From Glandiceps talaboti (taxonomy: Eukaryota; Hemichordata; Enteropneusta; Spengelidae), in NCBI RefSeq assembly GCF_964340395.1, contig NC_135569.1, positions 5,316,540-5,380,539 of the forward strand: 64,000 nucleotides of DNA. The letters run 5' to 3'. Shown piece after piece: positions 19,529 to 30,157 of the stretch. A model generated the notes under the pieces. The model saw only the letters and a program-made list of their open reading frames with translations, was not told where the DNA came from and made no database searches. Every line of letters starts with the position of its first letter. The first letter of the stretch is position 1. A program made the position numbers and the translations under genes.

Positions 19529-21583
19529 GTGCGCGCGTGTGCGCGCAAACAACACACACGGCACACACACGCGTGCACACACACACACACACACACACCT
19601 GCAAATACACACAGACTATAAAAACCTGAGTTCTTCAGTAGTGTTAAAATCGGAAAATACACTGTCAATAATTTCATAATTACCAACTATAGGTTTGGTT
19701 ATACCAGCACAGAATACAAACTGTACAAGTGGTGGTTGGAAATATACTGGATGTTGGTGGCTGACATACACATACTTTCTAGCTTGGTCTACTACACTAC
19801 GATCTCCATAATCTCCATCACCTAGAGGTAGAAATATTGTCAGTGATTACCAAATTATTTATTGATCTGGTCTGGGTTGACATGGTATACAGTGTCAGTG
19901 GGTTGAATCAATGGACAGTAGCATTGACATGGGGTGTAGTGGGCTGACTCTTGACGCAAAAGGGTTGACTTGGGTTACCATGGGTAGACTTCAAGGCATG
20001 CCCAATGTCATCAGTATCAGAACAAATAATCCAAACTATACAGTAAAACCTACCTAACCACACTCTGTGTAGAGCAGATGCCTTTCTTGCTATAACCTTC
20101 ACCCACAATTTGCCATTGCCAGCTACCACATCAACTACCACACTGGCAGCCTGCCCCTCCTCTGTGTGGTAATGGAATGGTCTCAGGATGTGTGTGACAT
20201 TTTCATATTGTTCTGTGATGTCAACAATGGCCTCAAGATGGTGCGTGTTACTACATTTCATTTGCTTTTCTCGTTTCTCAACATCAACCTTTTTCAACTG
20301 TAAAAGAAAACAGTAATGTACATAGTCAATGGTGAAGTGGCTATACGGATGAGGATTGGGTATTTATTTGTGATTTTCAATTCATAAAACAATTTTATCA
20401 TGGCTTCCTACTTAAAAAACTTAATGTGAAACGATGAAGACATCAGAATTTCATACTACTGTCGGTACTAAGTTTAAAAGGGTATCACAGATCTCAGTTG
20501 CCGCATGAAAAAAGCTATTGTTACAACCAATCTTGGCTTGTTGCCAAAAGGATTATTTTGGTCACAAAAAGTTGCAGGGCAGGGTGATATAAGGTGGGTG
20601 ATTAACATTGAGTAGTAGCATCGTAGTGAAGAAGAGCTGGCCCCTAAGCAAGTCGATGGTGATGTGGCCATGATTCTAACATTACCTCTCGTATGTTGGA
20701 CTCTTATAGACATCTTATCATCTCAATTACATATTCAGAAATAAAATAAGCAATTCTCTTTGAGACTCCTTTTGTGTTCACTTTTTGTATATATTCATTT
20801 TGACAATGCAAAAAAAATAGAATTATGGCATTAAGCAACAGCGCCCCCAGTGGCAACAACAGAGCTCTTACATTAAATTATCAGTTTCTTATCAGTCCAT
20901 ATCATCACATCATATGAATATTCACCTAAAGCATATAGAATACTAATACTACAGTCTCAGGGATTTCAGATTATGTTGCTATATCTGCCCTCGCTATATC
21001 AGACTCATTGACATTAAAGTCCTCTTTTGGACGATCACACAATGTTGCACAAGCTCAATAAATTAACTTCATTCATTTAGGACAAAACCCTCTCCCAAAC
21101 TCTAAATGAATATTCACAAGCGTGACATCGACAAGTTGATATATAATGTAAACCGTGACGAAAATTGCAGCATCACACCACTATGATTGATACAATGTAA
21201 AAACATGGTAAACACATCAACATAGTAACTGGAAACCCAGCGCTGTATACCACATTTAGACATACATTTTTATAAACTTGTCAACATCTTGGTAGTAAAT
21301 ACAGAACCTGTTATCATTGAAGGTTTTCAAAAATTGGTTAAAAGTGCAAAAATGAAGTTCAGCAAAGTCATTAACACCAGCGCCCCTCCCCCACGCTGAA
21401 CAAAAGTTCGTTTATTTAATTTGTGTACCTCCCGAATATACTCACACTTTTTAGAAATTTAAGTTCTGCATTGATTTTTCTAGAAATTCTGGACACTCCT
21501 TCAGCATGGATATTGTGTAATCTGATGAGTAAATGTTCTGTTTTCTCCAACACTTTCTCATACTCTGTTTCTCCTGTTGACAT
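16960..21583 (-). CDS. C7orf25: C7orf25 homologue (UPF0415 / DUF1308), 7 coding exons
   Basis: Exons in transcript order: 21583-21446, 20297-20054, 19821-19684, 19058-18741, 18345-18161, 17766-17686, 17055-16960. All are GT-AG, total 1200 nt (399 aa; human 421). The ATG follows an in-frame stop in the same stretch, so the N-terminus is probably complete. Family landmarks: NAELKFLKS (residues 38-46), VVVDVVAGNGKLWVKVIARK (about 98-117), ALHRVWLG, YGDRSVVDQA, LDITTLIALVSELTHGGC, WFACESAVRDFNTIL, IVPDQVSQRA, FGTGDRIQAITVTANTAF and the C-terminal DPRALTEGK. Function unknown; no signal peptide or membrane segment is visible. Head-to-head with RCC2 and tail-to-tail with NOC2L. Intron 4 carries a LINE tail, intron 3 a long CA array. 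Homology is very secure; biochemical role cannot be stated. Confidence 0.95.
17450..17490. repeat. (CA)n microsatellite
   Basis: About 20 CA dinucleotides in intron 6 of the C7orf25 homologue, preceded by ctgtctgtctgtctg at 17405-17422. Another short CA run is at 17646-17666. Confidence 0.9.
18365..18735 (-). mobile_element. LINE 3' end (CR1/L2-like), 5'-truncated
   Basis: On the - strand the segment ends ctggtgggatgaataaatta, then attctgattctgattctgat, a repeat tail typical of some CR1/L2/Rex-type LINEs. Upstream, the - strand reads SGRYHAPVAKTNCFKSSFIP then STISVLNSNHCRSF before a stop, a typical LINE ORF2 C-terminus. It lies in intron 4 of the C7orf25 homologue, same orientation as the gene. 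Confidence 0.65.
19145..19262. mobile_element. 'gggtatttatttt' palindromic MITE family, half copy
   Basis: tgattgggtatttatttttg, aattttatcatggtttccta, cttgaaaaaccattgtgaaa and gtaactcaataaatt match one arm of the complete copy at 39040-39360. C7orf25-homologue intron 3. Confidence 0.65.
19423..19612. repeat. Long (CA)n array with CG-containing interruption
   Basis: About 190 bp of CA repeat, interrupted near 19529-19573 by gtgcgcgcgtgtgcgcgc, a purine-pyrimidine alternation that could adopt Z-DNA. In intron 3 of the C7orf25 homologue, on both strands giving only low-complexity open frames. Confidence 0.92.
20340..20440. mobile_element. 'gggtatttatttt' palindromic MITE family, half copy
   Basis: gtggctatacggatgaggat, tgggtatttatttgtgattt, aaaacaattttatcatggct, tcctacttaaaaaactt. 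Same arm as at 19145 and 39040, here with the outer terminus (aagtggctatacggatgagg) preserved. C7orf25-homologue intron 1. Confidence 0.65.
20995..21420. repeat. About 410-bp dispersed repeat, copy 1
   Basis: Aligns along its length with 26330-26750: cacaagctcaataaattaac, gtgacatcgacaagttgata, atgtaaaccgtgacgaaaat, caccactatgattgatac, atgtaaaaacatggtaaaca, cagaacctgttatcattgaa and aaatgaagttcagcaa. In intron 1 of the C7orf25 homologue. Type unknown. Confidence 0.7.
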
Positions 21584-21814
21584 GACGACCGTAGATGTCA
21601 AGAGTCCAATGGAATAGATGTACTTGTTTTATATGCAAATCATGTTTAAAAATCCTGGAAATATGCAAATTAACAAAATGAAAATGTTGCTATTATCAGT
21701 AAATAAACTTAAAGTTCATATCATTACTATTTTTCTCATATATTTTTGTTTTTATCTTAATTCTCCTGTTTCCTTTGCAGGTTTTGTACATATCCATGTC
21801 CAGACAGACAGACA

Positions 21815-21967
21815 GACCACGGAGGTAAAAGCATTGATGTATTATTATCGTCTCTCCTTAGTGTTATCCGGGATGGTTATATCTCCATGGACAGACACAG
21901 ACATACATACATACATACATACATACATACATACATACATACATACATACATACATACAGACAGAGC

Positions 21968-22007
<40 letters not shown>

Positions 22008-22120
22008 GACCACGGAGGTAAAAGCATTGATGTATTATTATCGTCTCTCCTTAGGGTTATCCGGGATGGTTATATCTCCATGGACATGACAGACACAGAC
22101 AGACAGACAGACAGACAGTC
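21815..22120. repeat. Duplicated segment with CATA, CA and CAGA microsatellites
   Basis: A 75-80-bp segment (gaccacggaggtaaaagcat to ggttatatctccatggaca) occurs at 21815-21894 and again at 22008-22085, almost identical. Between them lie (CATA)n at 21903-21958 and (CA)n at 21970-22003; after the second copy is (CAGA)n. The duplication unit thus includes the microsatellite. Confidence 0.85.
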
Positions 22121-22333
22121 GACAGAGCCACACATACACGTACACACACACTCAAACTTTCTAGAAGACACGTCCGAATAACTAAACTCTGAGTTCTTTT
22201 TCAAAATGATGTGGCCACTGTAATTTGAGAAAACATCAAGCAAAACAAGTGTCACGTATATACAAATACCTAAACGTTACAAAAACCAGCTACAGCTGTC
22301 CAAAGTATTCGTGTCCCCGGCCGTTCACGTTAC

Positions 22334-22450
22334 CTTGAAAGTCAAAGGTAACGTTTTGTCTGTTGTTCAGTTCTTTACTCCATAGTCTCAACAGCCTGAA
22401 AGCCTGGGATGAGAAAAGAAAGATCGCCCACGTGTTAAAGTGTCAGTAAC
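22334..22450 (-). other. Candidate 5' non-coding exon of the C7orf25 homologue
   Basis: On the - strand a good donor (tttcaag|gtaacg) follows a CpG-richer stretch, at + positions 22334/22333. The donor sits in a small hairpin (gttacctt ... aaggtaac). No clear acceptor was found close to the ATG at 21583, so the link is tentative. Confidence 0.3.
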
Positions 22451-22738
22451 TTTTCTGTTCCATTGTTTACGTTATAGCTATCCCCTCTCCTCTCTAAATC
22501 ATAAACAGTTTATTGTTGTTTTTTCGGGAGGTCGACAACATTTTAAATGAGGTCAAAAGTGCGCCCCCTGGAAGAGTTTTATGAATAATTTATGAGACAC
22601 AGAAATTAACATGTGACCATTTGGCGGCTTTCAATCAATCAACGCATTGTACGGTGTACATCCATTTTCAGCGCACGCTTTGTGAGTGGGACTTCTTACC
22701 AGAAACTGGACCACGCGATTGACGTATAGTGTTCAAAA
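22450..22738. promoter_or_regulatory. Probable bidirectional promoter, C7orf25 homologue / RCC2
   Basis: The two start codons diverge, 1155 bp apart. The interval just before the RCC2 ATG is CpG-containing (gcgcacgctttgtgagtggg, ccacgcgattgacgtatag) and has no TATA box. The tgacgta word resembles a CRE/ATF site. Inferred from gene orientation. Confidence 0.45.
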
Positions 22739-25700
22739 ATGCCAAGAGGAAAACGTAAAACACCCGAGGAAGGCGGACGACACAGCAAAAAGTACAAATC
22801 TGGCGCTTACTCATTAAGTGGCGGGGCTTCGTCTTCAGCGACAGACAATGGGAGTACAGAAGAAAAACCGAAGGAGGAGAGAATGAAAATTGTGAGTTTT
22901 GAACTCCGTAATACAAAATAACAATAAGTATAACATATAATTATGGCAATAGCATTTGGTTTGGGTAGACTTTACAGTCTGTAGATCACTTATCAGTGGA
23001 CGGGCCGAAACAGACACTGGAAACGTAGTTGCCAACAAAATAAAGGGAATTTAAATTATGTTGAACTGTGGAATATTTACTCAACGAATATGGTCTTCAC
23101 GTTTGAGTGTTCGCGGCCAAAGATTTAGCACCAAAAACAAAAATAACAACAATACAAACACAAAATACCGACATAAACATTAGAAAACGTGGCTTTGCGC
23201 GTGCAATGAGTGTGTATTTTCTAGTTGTAGTTTGTTTTCGGCGCGCTTCTGGTTCATTCGAGGCCCTAAACGACGTCGCCAAAAGAGGCCCGGGAATGGG
23301 TATTTTCAGAATGTAAACAGAGCTAGGGCATGATGGATAATAAAATCAGACTGGCGCGTCAGCCATTCGTGATATGAAATCGTTTCTGAAAGGTCTCCAA
23401 GCAACCATGAACTCGGCAACCAGAAATTTATGCAAGAATTCTTTAATTTTAATGGTTGAATGCAATTTAATTCTGTTCTGTCAACCAAGCCAGACCAATG
23501 AACCAGAACAGATGAATAAAAACGAGAAAAATACATGTAATTACTGTCTCGCTAGTTACCCTTCCCTCTTTGTATATATATATCAGTGACTGTGAAAAAT
23601 GTGTACCATATTTTAATTACCCTTTATACCTTTGTTGTTTTACCACCCATGCAATATACACCATGTCCCAGGAGATAATAACCTATTATCCCCCTGCCTT
23701 GTATGTATATATATATATATACATATAGATATTGTAGCCAGACTGGTGATTTTTAACACCTTACATCAAGCACTTGACAGTAAATGACATACGATATTAT
23801 AAAATGTCTCCCAGTGATGAAATGTGGTATTATATAAATCAGAAAAGCTGAGCCACAAATAGCAAATATATCCAAATGCAAACAATGCAATGATATTAAT
23901 ATAGGTGTTTTTTAAATACTTGTCCTTGAAACTAACCGTCAGTTAATCAGCTTACATGACAGTACATTATATGTCAAATATCACATGATGATGTACTTGT
24001 GCAATGTTATACATGACATAGATATTGTTAATCAAATTCCAGAGCTGTGATTTCACTTCATTTAAACTATTTAAATCTCAGACAGTAATGTGTACTGTTA
24101 TACCATGCACAAACCAAGTTATTTTCTCTGAACAGAAAATACGGATTTTATATACCCTGGTATAGTCATTCTATGTCATGACATAGTTACTGTCAATATA
24201 TCTTGTTACTATGGTTTCACTGAACTAAAAATCTCTGACACAAATATAGAATATTGCAACAATATCATGTATACATATTTTTATTGTAGCTACCCATACA
24301 TTTAACCATACATTGGTGTAATTTTATTTTAAAACTTTTAAAAAAATACCAATAATTAGACACTGTAGATGTCAATTAGAGGTCTATTTTATCTATAAGT
24401 AGTATAGTAATAAGGTGAAATTATGATTCATTGGGGAGTGCTGATTTTTGGCTGCGGACCCAAAAATTAATTTGGTTGAATTTATTGTTAGAGTACCATA
24501 TTATGTCTACAGCTACATTTTGCACACAAATACATTTATACACAGATGGTTCATTAAAGTTCCATGTATGATATTATGAATACATGTATGTCATTTCATG
24601 TACATGTAAGACAGAGTTTCAAAAATGTTTCAGTTGCAGCTAGTGCAGATATTGCCTTCAGTTAGCTTCATTGTACATTCCTATAATACCCTAGTACAAT
24701 GTAATATTCTCCACCACCTCAATAGATAGATATGTAGGTTATCATATCTCCTGCCTCTGACTATGATCAGTTACCATGGAGATGTCTTTGTCCAGTTCTG
24801 TTTCCATAGTGACAAGTTTACTACATGGAGCATGGCAGTACATTTTTATACCTCTTGCTATAAAGACACATATTATAGTACCAATATTCAGCAGTATTTT
24901 AGAGATATGAAATATATCCACAACTGATAAAGATTAAGTTTGTGTCGCCATGGCAACTTGACATTTTCCTCCACAAATAATAAATGTAGATATAAATCGA
25001 TATCACTACACAAATCTATGCAGGTGATGTCTTACAACTCATAAATAATGCAAGATAACAAAATGTTTGTTTCCGAGAACATGACTTCAGAAAATAGGGT
25101 AGGTAGGTCGTATATTTCTTTCTTTAAATAAATTTAAAAATATTATTTTTACCCCAAGATAAGATACTCTTCCATCACAATATTTCTGTTAGAGTTTGAT
25201 GCGGTGTATATCTAAGTTTTATAATTGTCATAAATGTAAAGATAGTGTCACCCATAACCCTTCCTCTGCAATATCTGCCCAAACACAGCAAAAAAAACAC
25301 CAACCACTTAGGCCGAGAAAAAAAGTTGTGTGGTTCTGATTACCCAACCCCTCGCCTAGTTTTTCATTGGCAACCCTAAACTTTTTTTTTTACATATTCG
25401 AGAAGAAAATAATAAAATAATGAAAATTGTGAAGTCTCGCCAGAAATAGTGGACGCAGAAACTGATATCAACTTAAAAAAAGACAATATAAAATGCTCAT
25501 CCAATCTGTAATGGCTGTACATCTGATGAGAAGAAACCAATAACACAGAGACCATATGGAAAAATATGGAAAACATAACTACCTGAACTAGACTCTTATA
25601 CATGAAAAAAAAATAATAATAAAATAAAATAAATCTACCTACCCCACCTATTCTAAAATTGAGTGTAATCAAAATCACACAATTTTTTTTATTAGGCCAA

Positions 25701-28700
25701 GTTGTGATTGCAAACAAAAGTGAAATAACCAGGTTTAATTAAACCATGTGATTCTGTAACATCTGACCAGTATGGTGTCCTGTTACCAATGGATATACAC
25801 TCACTTATACCAAATTGTAACAGGTTTCTATAGTTCTTTTGTTATGAGTATTTAAGAAAGGGCAGGGTGTGAAAGAACTACTTGTGTTGTTACCATGTTA
25901 GTGTGACAAAGTTGAAGACATTCTAAAAGGAATGAGGTCACATATATATAAATAGCACCTCTCGTATTTGTGGTGTCAGTTGCTACGATTGACCCACAAA
26001 ATTTCATAACATGGATAGCCATTGGACAAAACATATGTACAAGTTAGTGTTTGATTGGTCAGTTTTGATTTGTTTCAATAAAAATGTCCAATCAGATCAA
26101 CTGTACATGTATATAATGAACTATATTTCTTGTGACCAGAGGGACCCTAGAATCTAACTAAAACAAATTAAAAGTGCACCCTCTATGTCCAGTTAGAACA
26201 CTGCTGGTTAGATAATCACCACAATTGTGTGCAAGGTGAAAATTATCTGTTGTCGCTGAAATTTGAGAACTTTGAGAAATAAAATAGTTCATAGTACATG
26301 TATACTTCTGATGGTAATTGTCATTTTGAAGAGTTGATCGTACAATGTCACACAAGCTCAACAAACAAACATTCATTTAGTCAAAAAAAACCTCCCTCCC
26401 CCTAACTACAAGTTCACAAGACACAGTATGACATCTGATCAAATATTTATATATGATGTAAACTATGATGAAAACTGTAGCAGTCACACACCACTATGAT
26501 CAGTGTAATGTAAAAACATGACTGTAAACACATTAAAATACTACTAGAAACCAAGCTCTATATCTGATATTAGAAGTAAATTTTTATCAACTTATCAACA
26601 TCTCATTTGTAAATACAAAACCTGTTATCATTGAAGAAGTGCAAGTTTTCCTTCGAAATGTGATTAGAAGTATGAAAATGAAGTTCAGCAATTGTATTGA
26701 CACCAGACATCTTCTTCCTAAAAAAAAAACGAAGTTCGCTTATTGAGCTTTTGTGACATTGTGCGATCATCCCATCTAGATTTTAAAAAGTATGATTAAA
26801 TTGAAACATCAACATGTACATATGGCCACTTTAAAATGACCAACAGACCCACCCTAACAAGAAGTAAGTTAGTACACAACAGTTGTGTATCTGTAGTATG
26901 TACATTTTTTGTTAAATTTAAAAAAAAAAGGAAAAAAAGAAGTAAGATAGTAAGTCAAAAGTATTGCAATAAAAATACTCACCCTTATTTATATTCAGGT
27001 TATCAACATTTTGTTTCCTTTTAATCTTATCAGGACATGTTTGATATTATGACAGAAAAAACTACTATAGTACTAAAAATGTCAAGAGGTCAACATGACC
27101 TACTCTTAGTACTTTGATAGTCTAGTCCCTGTACGGAATCATTATGATTTACACCTACACTCACAGTATAGTCAAAGTCATTACTCTAGAAATCCTGAGA
27201 TGCATGAGATGCAATTCGAAATTCATCCACAGCCACCCACACAGTCATGTCTTTGTTAATTAATCACAAAATTCTAACCAATAACACAGTCCCTCATAAA
27301 GTTAGTGTTTATTGCCAGTACAGTTATGTAATGTCCAAATATGGTATATTTGTCAGCTCAGGATGCTACTTATACAGTGTTTATGTCACTATAACAGTTG
27401 GGGTTCACTGATTGGATAAACAACTTTTGTGCTGATCGAGGGACTTTGACCAGACTTGATTTAGAAACCATGTTGGCATCTGGACTACTTTACTCTGCTA
27501 CTCTGAAGATTTTATTGCTTTCGTGTAGGATCATGATGTGATGTTATCTTTTTCTGGTTCACCTGTCACTGAAAATGATATGCTAGACATGTGTAATCAT
27601 GTGTAAGAAAATCGCACAAATGCTGTTAGTACAAACAAGAATATGTTACTAAATATAGTTTCTAAAAAAAAAACACCTCAATTTTTAGTCGCAATGTTGA
27701 TGACATTTTCATTTTCTGGCTTGCCTGTCGCAAAAAATAACAGCATAGACGTGTGTACGTACTCATGTAAGAGGATCGGACAAACACAGAATTGTATATA
27801 TATATAAATGTAGTATAGTAATAAGTTGAAATCGTGATTGCATTGGGGTGCTAATTTTTGGGTGCAGACCCAAAAATCAATTTGATTTGATATATTACAC
27901 TGTACTATGTTTACAGCTACACAAATACATTTACCCACAGGTGATTTAATTCTGTGTAAGGTGTACATTGTTATGATTAAGTCGTTATTTCTAACAAAAC
28001 AGTTTCAAAAATTGTTCCATTTGTAGGTAGTACAACTGTACTGAGATGAAACCATGTCAATTTTTGCCGTTTTCCTATTCTCTGTTGTAGCAATTCTAAA
28101 TTCTTTATGACCTGAATCACAGTTTCTTTTCCTTGGACAGTGTGTTCTCATACATTTACTCAGGGGAAAGAGAGAAGGGAAAATCTTGCAAGTTTTCCAA
28201 ACATTTTTGCATTCTTTTTGGTCGAAACATGGGAAACCATTTGGAATTGGAAATTTCAAATTTGTCTTCTGTACCCCTTAAATAATATGCAATATTTCTT
28301 AATTTTGAAAATAATATGCAATTCCTTAATCAGGTGTGAAGTCTTCAAATAAGCTGTTACATTTAAAGGCCAAGGTTTCAATCCCAGGTTCTCACATTAA
28401 TGTTATCTGATAATCAGCCATAAGGAGTACATAGGATTATTCTTTTGTTCTGAGCCAAATTTTTCTATAGCTTTGTCAGACAACTGTTTTTCACACCTAA
28501 TGTTTTTAATCCTTTTTCAAAGTGCGGGTCTCTACATGTAAGAAATTTAGCAGTATTGGAATTATTCACCCTTCAAAATGCGAACAGATGACATATTTTG
28601 AAGTATGTGTATTTAGGTCAGCGTACACACGCACATCAGTAAAGTGAAATCTCTTGAATTATTTACACGAAACTAATAAATATCGACCAATTTGGACTAC

Positions 28701-30124
28701 TTAGCCTTTTAAAATAGTAACCTACTTTGTCGCAATCTCAAATTACAACTTGTACACAAATTTTTTGACATTTTTAGTAAAATCTGGTAAAAAATATATA
28801 GATCGACAAAGGGTATGCAAATGAGGATGTTGATATCATTTCTAGGGTCGCATATTGATTAAATGCATGTGAATTCACTTGCATGTCAATATCAAATGTG
28901 TAGCCTCAGGGAATATTAAACATACATGTAGAGTCTTTGTCCTGTTTATATGTCGCTAAAAGTGTTCTCATGTTTCCAGACGACTGTAACCTAGATAATC
29001 TAATAATTCTCATTCATGATGGAGGAGACCATTTTTCTTGAAAAAAAGTGTTTCTTCATGACTGGAAATTTACAAATTTTTGTTGTGAAAAAAGAAGCCG
29101 TCACCAAAAACTGTTCTGAATTAGTTGAAATCAGAAAATCCAGTCATATCAAATTTTGTAATATGGAAAGTGAAGTCTTGAAACTTTGTATTTACTCAAA
29201 AATAGTTCGAATTTGTTTCAAAACTTTGACACAATTTTTCTTCTGTTTCTTGGCCAAAATTTTGGAATCTAAGCACAAAAGACTTTTAGTCATAGTGGTA
29301 CAGAAATTTTTTTTTTGTTGGTCGGCATATGACATAAAATACTGGCCGTTACTTTACTATGTACACTATTATTACATGCACCAGTGATTTCATGTGATTT
29401 CACTGGTGCACACACATCATGCCAGCGATATTTGCACTGCAGTGCAATACCGAAAATGTTATTGCATACCTGCATGCAAATGATATTCAAATGAGGGGAC
29501 AGACTATCCTACGCACAAAATTGTGATTGCAGAGTAAACATTTTAGGGAAATCTGCCGTAATTTTGTTAAGGTACACTGTACGTGTGTTGGAAAATTTGT
29601 AGCATTACTTTTAATCATTGTCAGTTTTGAAATCAACTCAAAATTGATGATCTTTGATTTTAATGAAAAATTTTTTTTTTAAATAGTTGACGGGAAATCA
29701 TTTTGTACAAGTGCATGTAAAAGCTCCAGCCCCTATCCCCACAACACAACACAACACAACACAACACAACACAACACAACACAATGCAACACAACACAAC
29801 ACAATGCAACACAACACAACACAATGCAACACAACGCATTAACCTGCCAAGGTTTTAATCTGTCTTGAGTTCAAAAGTTATATACATCTGTTGTGTTCAG
29901 AGTTCCTTCTTAAATTTTAACCTCAGGGTGTTTCAATCATGTCACCACATGCAGAGAGTCTACATGTATACATAAACCATAGAAATACTTTACTTCATTG
30001 ATAAACAAAAACAGACAACATTGTGTTTTGCTTTGATAGGTTTGTGGTTCAGTTGACCTGGTGCCAGTGACTGGGGGAGGGGGGTATACAGGTATTTGTG
30101 GTTCAGTTGAACTGATGCCAGTGA

Positions 30125-30157
<33 letters not shown>

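Noticed and set aside
19274-19686. Five overlapping His/Thr or Val/Cys repeat ORFs
   Set aside because: Pure CA-repeat translation.
23107-23590. CpG-rich stretch with two short ORFs just inside RCC2 intron 1
   Set aside because: No conserved peptide and no convincing splice pair; more likely promoter-proximal regulatory DNA than an exon.
29016-29387. 123-residue + strand ORF
   Set aside because: Composition (Phe/Lys/Ile-rich) fits AT-rich non-coding DNA; no motif recognised.
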